Source: JAPKZH01 sp963715635 | GTDB lineage: Bacteria; Acidobacteriota; Aminicenantia; Aminicenantales; UBA4085 | DNA length: 64,000 nucleotides | Assembly (NCBI GenBank): GCA_963715635.1 | Contig: OY970261.1 | Location: forward strand, 3,162,001-3,226,000 | Reading direction: 5' to 3' | Shown here: in pieces, positions 18,880 through 26,532 of the stretch | Layout: each line of letters opens with the position of its first letter | Position numbering within the stretch: position 1 is the first letter of the stretch | Program-made: the position numbers and the translations under genes | The notes under the pieces: model-generated | Seen by the model: the letters and a program-made list of their open reading frames with translations, nothing else | Databases searched by the model: none | What the model was told of the DNA's origin: nothing

Positions 18880-18981
18880 TCGAATATTAGCGCATTAAAT
18901 AGGGAAACGGCCTGGCTGGACAGCCCATGTTTTAGGATTGACGCGCATGAGCCTGACTGGATCGACAGGCTTATCTCTGCT

Positions 18982-21381
18982 TCAATCTTTGAGCGGAATC
19001 ACCTGGAAGAAATAGGGCTCAATGAGCATCGGTTCTGGGGAGTGGTGTTTGAGAGTCAGGTTAACTTCATAGAGAAATAGGGTTTTGAGAGGGTAGCAAG
19101 CAGCAGGCTGGACGGTCATCTCTTTCGTTTCGTAAGCCGTCCGCCCCGAGAAAAGGGGCAGGTCAAAAAGATGCATGTCGAGGTCGTACTCCCCTTTTTG
19201 CGATCCAAAGAGCAGCTTGATTTTTTTGAGTTTGGATTTGGAGCCGAAAAGAAATTTGTAGGATTTCTCGAAATGAAGGTAAAAATCACCGCTTTCTTTG
19301 GCAACGACTCCTCTCCCCATCGGATAAAGGTAAAAGCCAAGCGATCGCTGCGGCGAATAAAAGATAGTCTTGGCCGGATAGGCAACGGTCCGTGGGTAGA
19401 GAACCCAAAGGAAAAAGCTTCCCAGGAGAATGACGAAGACCAGGAGGAAGTGAAAAGCCGGCCTTAAAGAAATATCGCTCTTCCAGAAAACATAAATCAG
19501 GACGAATCCGATGAGGAGTAAAAGCCAGACATAGTTGGGCCAGTATTCGATATTCCTGATTTTAATGAAGGAAGGGAGAAAAGGGGGCAGGAAAAGGCGA
19601 AGGTTGCTGAGATGGACAAAGAGGTCGCCAGGCCGGGAAGTAAATTCATGAGTTGTCGGCTGATAGAGAAAAGAGGGATGGCGGAGAAGCAAAACAGAAA
19701 TCACAAGGCTGAGACAGCCCATGAATTGGAAGAGAAAGGTAAATATTTTCTTCGAGTTATAGATCATAAAGGTTCCGATGGCGATCGCTCCCACCCAGGA
19801 TATTGGCATCAGCACTCGAGCCTGGGGACAATAGCCTTGTCGGTGAGTAAAGAACGCATAGTTAAGGAGGAAGGGAAGGCTGATGAACAGTAAAGCCCAG
19901 AAGTCACGTCTGGCTCGGCGGAACATTTCGACAAGGCCCACAAGGGTAAAGAAATAAAAAGGAGAATAGAGAAGAAGCCCATCTCTCTGGTCGAGAAAAT
20001 AATCCAAAAATGCGTCGATGCGCTCGACGAGGGGGATTTGGAGAACCGCCTGCGTTAAGGCCTGCATCCGATCCGACGTCATCACGCCCTCATAGACGGA
20101 GAAGGGCGACAAGGTGCCATAAAGATCATAAACAAAGGAATAAAAGAGAACCATGGAGACGACCGGGACAAAGAGAAAAGCAAGGATGGAGGCGGCTTGC
20201 CGCACTTTATGAACGTGCCACAGATAATAAACGGAGACAAGAAGAAGAGCCCAGAAGATGAAATTGTATTTAAGGCCGAGCCAAGGAAAAGTCCCAAGGC
20301 AAAAGCCTAGCAGAAGCAAGCCGGTGCGGGAGAGGGGTGATCCTGAGGATATCTTGCGGAAGATCAACAAGGAGAAAAATGCGATGACAATTTCAGGGTA
20401 GAGGTGGGTGGCATAGAAAAAAACGGGTGTCGTGAAAGAATACAGGAACCAGAGAAGAAGCGAAAGGCGCTCCCGTTTCCATCGCTCAAGGGCAAAAAGG
20501 TATAACTGGAGGCCGAGGAGCGCCGCCCAGAGTGTGAGACTGCCCTTGAGTATAAATGTCAGCATTTTTCCGCTGAAGGACTGGCTGAGCCAGTAAAATG
20601 GAAGCATTAACACCGAAATTCCCGGAAGGTTGATAGGGTAGATGTAGTCTTTCCCTTTGCGGCCGTAGCGACCGTAGATTCCCATTTTTAGCCGGGGATT
20701 GTTTTTTCTCGAATAGAAGGCAAAGTAGTCTTGATTCTTGTAATTATTGGCCAGGTTGATGTCGCCATCTTTGAGCAAGCTGTGAGAAGTTAATAGATAG
20801 TTGGGTTCATCTCCGGAAAACGTAATCCCCTCCGAAACCAGGATAAAGGTGGCTCCTTGGTAGATGAACAAGGATACGAGGAAAAGAATCAGAAGCTTTT
20901 TTCGGAGAGTCAGCAAAGAAAATTTCTGGACTCCTTTTTCAATAAGTGAAGGCACCCTGCTTGAAATCCGGTTGAGTCTTGCGACAACGAGGTAAAGAAT
21001 GGCAAGGAGTATGAACAAGGCGAGAAGATTCAAGCGTGTCTTTAAATCGGATCGGGTCATGTAGTGGGCAAGGAGAAGAGGGCTGAGAAAGAAAAAGCAG
21101 AGCGGGAGCATGGCGCACATGGGGGAACATGTTTCTAATTGATGAATCCGAAACGTCTCCCCTAATTTCCCGTCCCGCGCTTTAACCCAAATTTTCCAAG
21201 CCAGGAAAAGCAGGATAAAAAACATGACTGTACTCAAGAAAAAAGAGAGAATCTTGAGCTTATAGGAATGCTCGATGATTGTGAATGCGGAGCTTTGAAG
21301 GTAGATTTGCACGAAGAGCGAAAGTCCGAGGGAAAAGAAGGCCAAGAGGGCGATGACAAGCCCGGCCATCTGCTTTTTCAT
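18982..21381 (-). CDS. GT-C type polyprenyl-phosphate-sugar glycosyltransferase-like membrane protein
   Basis: A 799-residue protein with about 13-14 hydrophobic spans and a C-terminal extracytoplasmic region. After an early group of helices comes SGDEPNYLLTSHSLLKDGD, matching the acidic first-loop motif (D-E) of GT-C/PMT-type glycosyltransferases that use lipid-linked sugars. YPINLPGISVLMLPFYW and ATHLYPEI are also typical of the PMT-like branch. The last about 150 residues form a soluble domain with no recognised match. It converges on the UbiA-type gene (about 100 bases between stops). The ribosome site is weak. Sugar and acceptor cannot be told from sequence. Confidence 0.8.
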   Translation of the reverse strand: MKKQMAGLVIALLAFFSLGLSLFVQIYLQSSAFTIIEHSYKLKILSFFLSTVMFFILLFLAWKIWVKARDGKLGETFRIHQLETCSPMCAMLPLCFFFLSPLLLAHYMTRSDLKTRLNLLALFILLAILYLVVARLNRISSRVPSLIEKGVQKFSLLTLRKKLLILFLVSLFIYQGATFILVSEGITFSGDEPNYLLTSHSLLKDGDINLANNYKNQDYFAFYSRKNNPRLKMGIYGRYGRKGKDYIYPINLPGISVLMLPFYWLSQSFSGKMLTFILKGSLTLWAALLGLQLYLFALERWKRERLSLLLWFLYSFTTPVFFYATHLYPEIVIAFFSLLIFRKISSGSPLSRTGLLLLGFCLGTFPWLGLKYNFIFWALLLVSVYYLWHVHKVRQAASILAFLFVPVVSMVLFYSFVYDLYGTLSPFSVYEGVMTSDRMQALTQAVLQIPLVERIDAFLDYFLDQRDGLLLYSPFYFFTLVGLVEMFRRARRDFWALLFISLPFLLNYAFFTHRQGYCPQARVLMPISWVGAIAIGTFMIYNSKKIFTFLFQFMGCLSLVISVLLLRHPSFLYQPTTHEFTSRPGDLFVHLSNLRLFLPPFLPSFIKIRNIEYWPNYVWLLLLIGFVLIYVFWKSDISLRPAFHFLLVFVILLGSFFLWVLYPRTVAYPAKTIFYSPQRSLGFYLYPMGRGVVAKESGDFYLHFEKSYKFLFGSKSKLKKIKLLFGSQKGEYDLDMHLFDLPLFSGRTAYETKEMTVQPAACYPLKTLFLYEVNLTLKHHSPEPMLIEPYFFQVIPLKD

Positions 21382-21459
21382 CGTCTTGAGTTTTAGTCAA
21401 ATTAGAGGGGGATGTCAAGCCGCTCCGGTCAATGAGAAATTGAAGAAATCCCGTTTACA

Positions 21460-22386
21460 TCACTTGAACCAGTCATCATATCCGAAGGGTTTCAAATAGG
21501 GCCCGGCGAGGCTGCGAACAAGGCGACGCTCCTCCGGACTCAGTTCTTGAGCGGTGGCGTGATTGGCCTCGGTCGTTGCCCGGCGGATCGTCCCCCAAGG
21601 AAAGACTTCTTCGAGCTCGATGCCGTTCCAGGTCGGCATGCGGAGCGTGGCCGCGGTTTCCAGGCCCAGCTTTTCACACACCGCGCCCAGAGTCTCGAAC
21701 GGATCGGCCATGACGTCCTCGGCCCGGACGATGTGGACCCGCTCCGGGTATTTCTCCTTGAACAGCTGGGCGTGATACTGGCTCACCGTCCAGCCGAGCA
21801 TATAATCTTGGAGAGAGGGCGGTATGGGACGCTTCTTTGTGTCGGCGTAGGCCGACCAGGGATTGCGCACAATATGCAGCACGTGGGCCAGGGAAAAATC
21901 CGTCAAGATTTTTTCCGTGTCGACGACGACGATGGGGCTGTAGCCGACATAAACGACCTGCCGGCCCGTCCGCTTGTAGTCTTTCCAGGCGTCAAAGGTG
22001 GCGCGGAAGAACGCGCCCACATTGTTCGCCCGCGACCGTCCGGTCTGGGCCACGTAGCGCAGATAGATGGCGCAGCGCTCGTCGTCTGAAAAATCGAACC
22101 GGGCATCGCGGAATTTGCTGATGTGCGGCGTGCGCGCCCTGACCTTGCATTCTTGGTCAATGATGGCTTTGTAATCCTGTTCGGGCGTGGCATCCAGGCC
22201 AAATACCGGCCAGCGGTACTTGGCCGGGAACATGGACGTCAGCGCATCGGCCACCAGATGCGTGCCGAGCTGGGACTCAAACGGATAGACGAACATCTGG
22301 GGATGCCCGTCCAGAAAACGGTGGGTCGTGTTGCCGCCATTTTCAAACATTGCACTCAACATGAGCAGCCGCAAGTCGTTACCCAT
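21460..22386 (-). CDS. Sulfotransferase-family protein
   Basis: 308 residues from the ATG at 22386, chosen because GAGGAAGG lies about 8 bases upstream. The longer frame starting at 22413 has no such site. The N-terminal segment MLSAMFENGGNTTHRFLDGHP resembles the 5'-phosphosulfate loop and following helix of PAPS-dependent sulfotransferases. VLHIVRNPWSAYADT (about residues 165-180) matches the 3'-phosphate motif. The canonical SGTT loop is altered to GGNTT. It probably acts in the cytosol on a carbohydrate or lipid acceptor. It lies downstream of nothing on its strand, but next to the GT-C gene, which is consistent with envelope glycan modification. Confidence 0.75.
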   Translation of the reverse strand: MGNDLRLLMLSAMFENGGNTTHRFLDGHPQMFVYPFESQLGTHLVADALTSMFPAKYRWPVFGLDATPEQDYKAIIDQECKVRARTPHISKFRDARFDFSDDERCAIYLRYVAQTGRSRANNVGAFFRATFDAWKDYKRTGRQVVYVGYSPIVVVDTEKILTDFSLAHVLHIVRNPWSAYADTKKRPIPPSLQDYMLGWTVSQYHAQLFKEKYPERVHIVRAEDVMADPFETLGAVCEKLGLETAATLRMPTWNGIELEEVFPWGTIRRATTEANHATAQELSPEERRLVRSLAGPYLKPFGYDDWFK

Positions 22387-22824
22387 TTTTTTCCTTCCTC
22401 GCCTCAAAGGCATAAAGGAATTTCTTCTCGCGGGCCGAAGCGTGCCGCCTACGCGGCGCCCGCGCCGACGGAGCCCCGGTGTGTCTGATAGGATTGATCG
22501 AGAATGATCGGCCCGGACGGACGAGGCAAGATCGATATTCCCACGTTCCTAATCCGGTGATGGTTCTTGCCATTCGTGATTCAAACTGGCTAAAAATTTT
22601 ATCACATCCCGCAACATAAGTGAAATAATCGCAGTTGGACAAAAGGTGGTGAATATCGGAGATCCAATTTCCAGCTTCCATTCCCCTTTTAAGGTCCGCA
22701 GCCGTTAGAATGCAAAAAATCTGCTTATTCTATTTAATTTGTCTGGAAAATATTATAATCATTTCCAAAATAATGACAAATCGCTTTTTCCGAAGGCTGC
22801 GCGAATTTGGCAGAGGAGGATTCC
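22387..22824 (+). promoter_or_regulatory. Divergent intergenic region with TATAAT and overlapping dyad before the MFS gene
   Basis: A -10-like TATAAT lies at 22754-22759, about 65 bases before the MFS start. It sits inside a 22-base imperfect palindrome (22745-22766, GGAAAATATTA facing TAATCATTTCC, 9 of 11 positions symmetric), a candidate operator. No good -35 box is present at the usual distance. GCCGC/GCGGC near 22443-22456 is a small GC-rich stem. The rest shows no credible gene. Confidence 0.4.
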
Positions 22825-24039
22825 ATGGGAAAAGAAACATTCAAAGTCTATAGCTATCGTTGGCTGGTCCTGCTGGCCTTTGTCCCGATTGCCTGCATGA
22901 CCCAGGTGTTCTGGATCACGTTCGCCCCGATCACAAGCGCCGCGGCCGAGTTCTATCACAAGTCCGACCTAATGATCGGCCTGCTGTCCATGAGCTTCAT
23001 GGTCGTCTATATCCTCGTCGTCCTTCCCTCGGCCTGGGCGATCGATACTTGGGGTTTTCGAACCGCGGTCGGCATCGGCGCTGTCCTGACGGCCGTTTTC
23101 GGCCTCACGCGCGGGATATTCGCGTCGAATTTTACTCTGGTCTTCCTCTCTCAGATCGGCCTGGCCATCGGCCAGCCCCTCGTCATCGGCTCGATTACCA
23201 AGATTGCCGCCCGCTGGTTTCCGGTCAAAGAACGGGCCACGGCTTCGGGGCTCGGGACACTGGCCCTCTACTTGGGCCCCCTGGTAGCGATGCTCCTCAC
23301 ACCGTTCCTAGTGCTGCGCGTCGGCATCAGCCGGATGCTGCTGGACTACGGAATCGCTGCGGCCGCAGCGGCCGTTATCTTTCTTCTCATTGCCCGCGAG
23401 CATCCCCCGACCCCGGCCGGGCAGGATGAGCGTGTTTTGATGTTCGCCGGCCTTAAGTCCATGCTTCGCCAACGCGATTTCCTCTTCCTGCTCATCCTGT
23501 TCTTTGTCGGCCTGGGCATCTTTAACGGCGTCTCTACCTGGATCGAAGACATCATCCGTCCACGCGGCTTCACCATTTCCCAGGCCGGAATGTTGGGCGG
23601 GCTGATGCTCATCGGCGGTATCCTCGGCGCGATCATCATCCCCCTCTTTTCCGACAAACTGCGGCGCCGCAAGCCGTTCATCCTCCTGGCCCTGATCGGA
23701 CTGATTCCCGGGTTGATCGGCATGACCTATTCCACAGGCTACTGGCTGCTGCTCGTTTCGGGTTTTATCTTCGGCTTCTTTCTGCTCAGCGCCGGCCCGA
23801 TCGGTTTTCAGTACGGAGCCGAGATCACGCGCCCTGCGCCGGAAGGCACCTCCAACAGCCTGTTGATCGTGATGGGGCAGATCTCGGGAATCGTTTTCAT
23901 TTTTGGCATGGATGCGCTCAAGTCTCCGGCAACCAAAGCTATGACCGCTTCGCTCCTGGCCCTCGCCGCTCTCACGGTCATCACGTTTATCCTGGCCACA
24001 TTTCTCCGCGAATCGCCGGTGCACGAAGCGGCCCGCTAG
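22825..24039 (+). CDS. Major facilitator superfamily transporter, FLVCR-like
   Basis: 404 residues, 12 predicted membrane spans. The N-terminal YSYRWLVLLAF, the WAIDTWGFR loop between helices 2 and 3, and the A.WFPVKERATASG segment match the MFS signature, with a resemblance to the FLVCR (SLC49) branch that carries heme or choline-type substrates in eukaryotes. Substrate in bacteria is unproven. I start at ATG 22825, four bases after GAGGAGGA; an upstream TTG at 22807 lies before the ribosome site and is unlikely. It ends 17 bases from the convergent GYD gene. Confidence 0.88.
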   Translation: MGKETFKVYSYRWLVLLAFVPIACMTQVFWITFAPITSAAAEFYHKSDLMIGLLSMSFMVVYILVVLPSAWAIDTWGFRTAVGIGAVLTAVFGLTRGIFASNFTLVFLSQIGLAIGQPLVIGSITKIAARWFPVKERATASGLGTLALYLGPLVAMLLTPFLVLRVGISRMLLDYGIAAAAAAVIFLLIAREHPPTPAGQDERVLMFAGLKSMLRQRDFLFLLILFFVGLGIFNGVSTWIEDIIRPRGFTISQAGMLGGLMLIGGILGAIIIPLFSDKLRRRKPFILLALIGLIPGLIGMTYSTGYWLLLVSGFIFGFFLLSAGPIGFQYGAEITRPAPEGTSNSLLIVMGQISGIVFIFGMDALKSPATKAMTASLLALAALTVITFILATFLRESPVHEAAR

Positions 24040-24056
24040 GGGTCGATAGGATCAAT

Positions 24057-24344
24057 CTAAATCGTGTCCAAGAACTCCTGCCAAGGTATGGCCGTTAGCG
24101 TTTCTGTGGTCGAATGCCCATAGGCGCGGATGATCATCGCCGCTTGGGCCAACTGCTTGGGATCTTCCGATTCGACGATATCCACCACATCAAACCGGCC
24201 CATCGTGGAATAGCTTTGCTTCCAAACAACACCGGGGCATTTGGTCTTGATTTTCGCTGCCACTTTTTCGGCAATTTTTTTGAACTCGAAGGGATCGCTG
24301 AAGGCCTGGGGAGAAATTTGGCTGAGGATGATATAAGTCGCCAT
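24057..24344 (-). CDS. GYD-domain protein
   Basis: A 95-residue ferredoxin-fold protein of the GYD family, full length for the group. Seen: the opening ATYIILSQIS and the core STMGRFDVVDIVESEDPKQLAQ, where the family usually has the Gly-x-[YF]-D turn, followed by AAMIIRAYGHSTTETLTAIP. The family has no firmly established function and is often a stand-alone stress- or metabolism-associated protein. The start has a strong AGGAGGT site. Cytosolic. It converges on the MFS gene. Confidence 0.87.
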   Translation of the reverse strand: MATYIILSQISPQAFSDPFEFKKIAEKVAAKIKTKCPGVVWKQSYSTMGRFDVVDIVESEDPKQLAQAAMIIRAYGHSTTETLTAIPWQEFLDTI

Positions 24345-24385
24345 ACGTTACCTCCTGATAGTTTTTTATTATCATATGACTATTT

Positions 24386-25180
24386 TCATTTACCTCTTAA
24401 CGCGAAGCTATAGCCGAGGCTCACGATCACGGCGCCGGTATGGTTCTTGCCATTGAGCTCGGGATCACTTTGGATGTTTGTCAGGCCCATGGAGAAACGG
24501 AGGTCCAGAATGATGTCACCGGGGCCGAAAGGCGCTTCCAGGCCGATGCCCCCCGAAATCCCGGCATTGATGCGATGAATGTCATTGCAAATGCATGTAT
24601 CGCCCTCGAACGAAATCAACTGACTGTCGAGAGGTATGCCCGCCGGGTCGATATACAATAGGCTTGAACCGCTGGTGACGGTCCTAGCGCGGACGCGGAA
24701 TCCCACATATGGACCTGCCTCGGTAAAGAAGCGCAGTCTCTGTCCCCAGGTCAGCTTCAGCATCAACGGGATCTCCAGATAGTCCAGGATCGTCTCGTTA
24801 TGGAAATTGGCGTATAGCGGCACGCCTGGTAGCTGCTCCATGGAAACGGGCTGCATGCCGTTCCTCTTTCCGCCCTGAGAGGCGTAGTTCATTTCTGTGC
24901 ACAGCGAAAGATTGGGCCCGAGCGCAAAGTCGGCAAAAAAGCCGAAAAAGGGGCCTAATCTCGATGTGTACCCCTTGCTCTGTTCAGTCGTGCCCCCCCT
25001 GATGTTTGGGATGCACAGTCCGCCGTGAAGGCCGAGCCGGACTTGTTCGGCGATCAATCGTCCGCCGCCCACCAAGAGCACGACCAGCAGGACAGCTGCC
25101 GGTCGCCCCGCCCGATCAAAAAAGGCAGAGGTCCAAGGCTTGCCTGCTCGTTTCAAACCCCGTCTCTTCCATGCGTTCAT
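24386..25180 (-). CDS. Outer-membrane beta-barrel protein, PorT-like
   Basis: 264 residues with an N-terminal basic segment and hydrophobic helix (PAAVLLVVLLVGGG), then alternating strands ending with an aromatic-type terminus (GAVIVSLGYSFALRGK). The pattern RLGLHGGLCIPN, GFFADFALGPNLSLCTEMNYASQGG and LRFFTEAGPYVGF is that of porin-like opacity/PorT barrels. A long cytoplasmic-type leader of about 26 residues precedes the hydrophobic stretch, so the true start could be further in; no better ribosome site was found. The function is structural or uptake-related and not predictable. Confidence 0.78.
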   Translation of the reverse strand: MNAWKRRGLKRAGKPWTSAFFDRAGRPAAVLLVVLLVGGGRLIAEQVRLGLHGGLCIPNIRGGTTEQSKGYTSRLGPFFGFFADFALGPNLSLCTEMNYASQGGKRNGMQPVSMEQLPGVPLYANFHNETILDYLEIPLMLKLTWGQRLRFFTEAGPYVGFRVRARTVTSGSSLLYIDPAGIPLDSQLISFEGDTCICNDIHRINAGISGGIGLEAPFGPGDIILDLRFSMGLTNIQSDPELNGKNHTGAVIVSLGYSFALRGK

Positions 25181-25348
25181 AGTTCACGTCCTCATCCATA
25201 ATTTGTCGGCCACTATTATTCAAGCAACATCCAAAAATAGAAATTTCCTTTTTTCTAATGAGTCCCGCTCTAAGTCTTTCTGGTTCGACGTGTATCGGCG
25301 AATGCTTTTAGAAATATATATCCCATGTAGACAGATGTCAACAGCGTC

Positions 25349-26416
25349 TTAGGACAGTTTTTTTGGGTCGAGGACAACGTGCTTAATCCGCTGCCGCTTC
25401 CATGTGTAGGTGATATGGACCAGGCCCCCGCGGCTTTGGATGATGGCCGGATAGGAATATTCTCCCGGTTTGTCCTCGACGACGACGGCCGTCTTCCAAG
25501 ATTGGCCATCCGTAGAGATACCAACCACCAGCGGTGTACGGCCCTCGGTGACCGGATTGTAAACGAGCAGGTATCGGCCATCCTTGAGCGCAATACCGTC
25601 TATGCCGGCGTTCGGGTTCGGCAGCGCCGTGGCCCTCATCGCACCCCATGTTCGACCGCCATCTTCCGACCAACACTCGACGATCCGTCGCTGCCGGCTT
25701 CGACAAAGAAGCTGGATCCGGTCATTCGGATGAAACAGGATCGTCGGCTGGATGGCGCCGAATTCTTGGCCGTCGTTGAGCGCCTCGGTTTTCGTCCAGG
25801 TTTGGCCGAGGTCGGCCGATCGCTCCAAATGAACCCGCCAGCCCGCCTGTTCCGTGCTGGACGGGCATAAGAGGGAACCGTCCGGCATTTCTATGGGTTT
25901 GTTCTTGATGGGTCCAAGAATGCCGTCCGGGAGGCGGCGCGGCTTCGACCAAGTCTTCCCGCCGTCGCCTGAGGTCATCATCATGCCCCACCACTGCCAC
26001 GGGCTTGGCCCGACCTTATAGAACAGCAGGAGAGGACCTCGCTTCGATTGAAACAACACCGGGTTCCAGCAGGGAAACCGCTTTTTGCCGTCCTCTTGGA
26101 TGCCGTTGGCGACTTCGGCCGGAGCAGTCCAACTCTCACCGTCATGGAGGGAAACCCAGATGCCCACATCAGGATCACCCTCGCGCTTCCCGCCGAACCA
26201 TGCCGCGGCAAGCCCACTCTTGGCTTCGGCAATCGTCGAAGCATGGCAGGCAGGAAAAGGAGCAGTTTCAAAGATGAATTCGGCTTTCACAACCGCACTC
26301 TGCGTCTGTGCCACGCCGTTTATCCCAACCAACGAGCCCACCGCTATGGCTGATATGACCGTGAAGCTCATGATCTTAATCAAAATTTTATCTCTTCTAC
26401 GGCATTCGCCGGGCAT
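25349..26416 (-). CDS. Exported sialidase-like (BNR-repeat) exo-glycosidase family protein
   Basis: 355 residues with an N-terminal signal segment (IMSFTVISAIAVGSLVG). At least three Asp-box-like motifs are seen (SGDGGKTW, SADLGQTW, SEDGGRTW), spaced as in six-bladed sialidase-fold propellers of the BNR_2 type. GLAAAWFGGKREGDPDVGIW and CWNPVLF are typical of the sugar-hydrolase-like subgroup often annotated as neuraminidase. The substrate could be any terminal sugar; the catalytic triad was not verified. The start is uncertain: 26416 and 26371 are both possible, and neither has a clear ribosome site. Confidence 0.85.
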   Translation of the reverse strand: MPGECRRRDKILIKIMSFTVISAIAVGSLVGINGVAQTQSAVVKAEFIFETAPFPACHASTIAEAKSGLAAAWFGGKREGDPDVGIWVSLHDGESWTAPAEVANGIQEDGKKRFPCWNPVLFQSKRGPLLLFYKVGPSPWQWWGMMMTSGDGGKTWSKPRRLPDGILGPIKNKPIEMPDGSLLCPSSTEQAGWRVHLERSADLGQTWTKTEALNDGQEFGAIQPTILFHPNDRIQLLCRSRQRRIVECWSEDGGRTWGAMRATALPNPNAGIDGIALKDGRYLLVYNPVTEGRTPLVVGISTDGQSWKTAVVVEDKPGEYSYPAIIQSRGGLVHITYTWKRQRIKHVVLDPKKLS

Positions 26417-26492
26417 TCCGGTTCGGCCAAATGAACAGAATCGCTGTTTCTCTTGGGCCTGGAGAAGCGGCTTTCCCGGGACAATTCGTCAA

Positions 26493-26527
26493 GAAAGAGG
26501 GGGGCACAACATTGTGTCCCCCCTTTC
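26493..26527 (-). terminator. Strong hairpin terminator after the M14 peptidase gene
   Basis: GAAA-(GA)-GGGGGG-CACA pairs with TGTG-(T)-CCCCCC-TTTC around a 4-base loop. It begins six bases past the M14 stop codon (26533-26535). On the minus strand it is followed by TCTTTCTT-like sequence; on the plus strand it is followed by a longer T-rich run, so it may work in both directions. Confidence 0.75.
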
Positions 26528-26532
26528 GTTTT

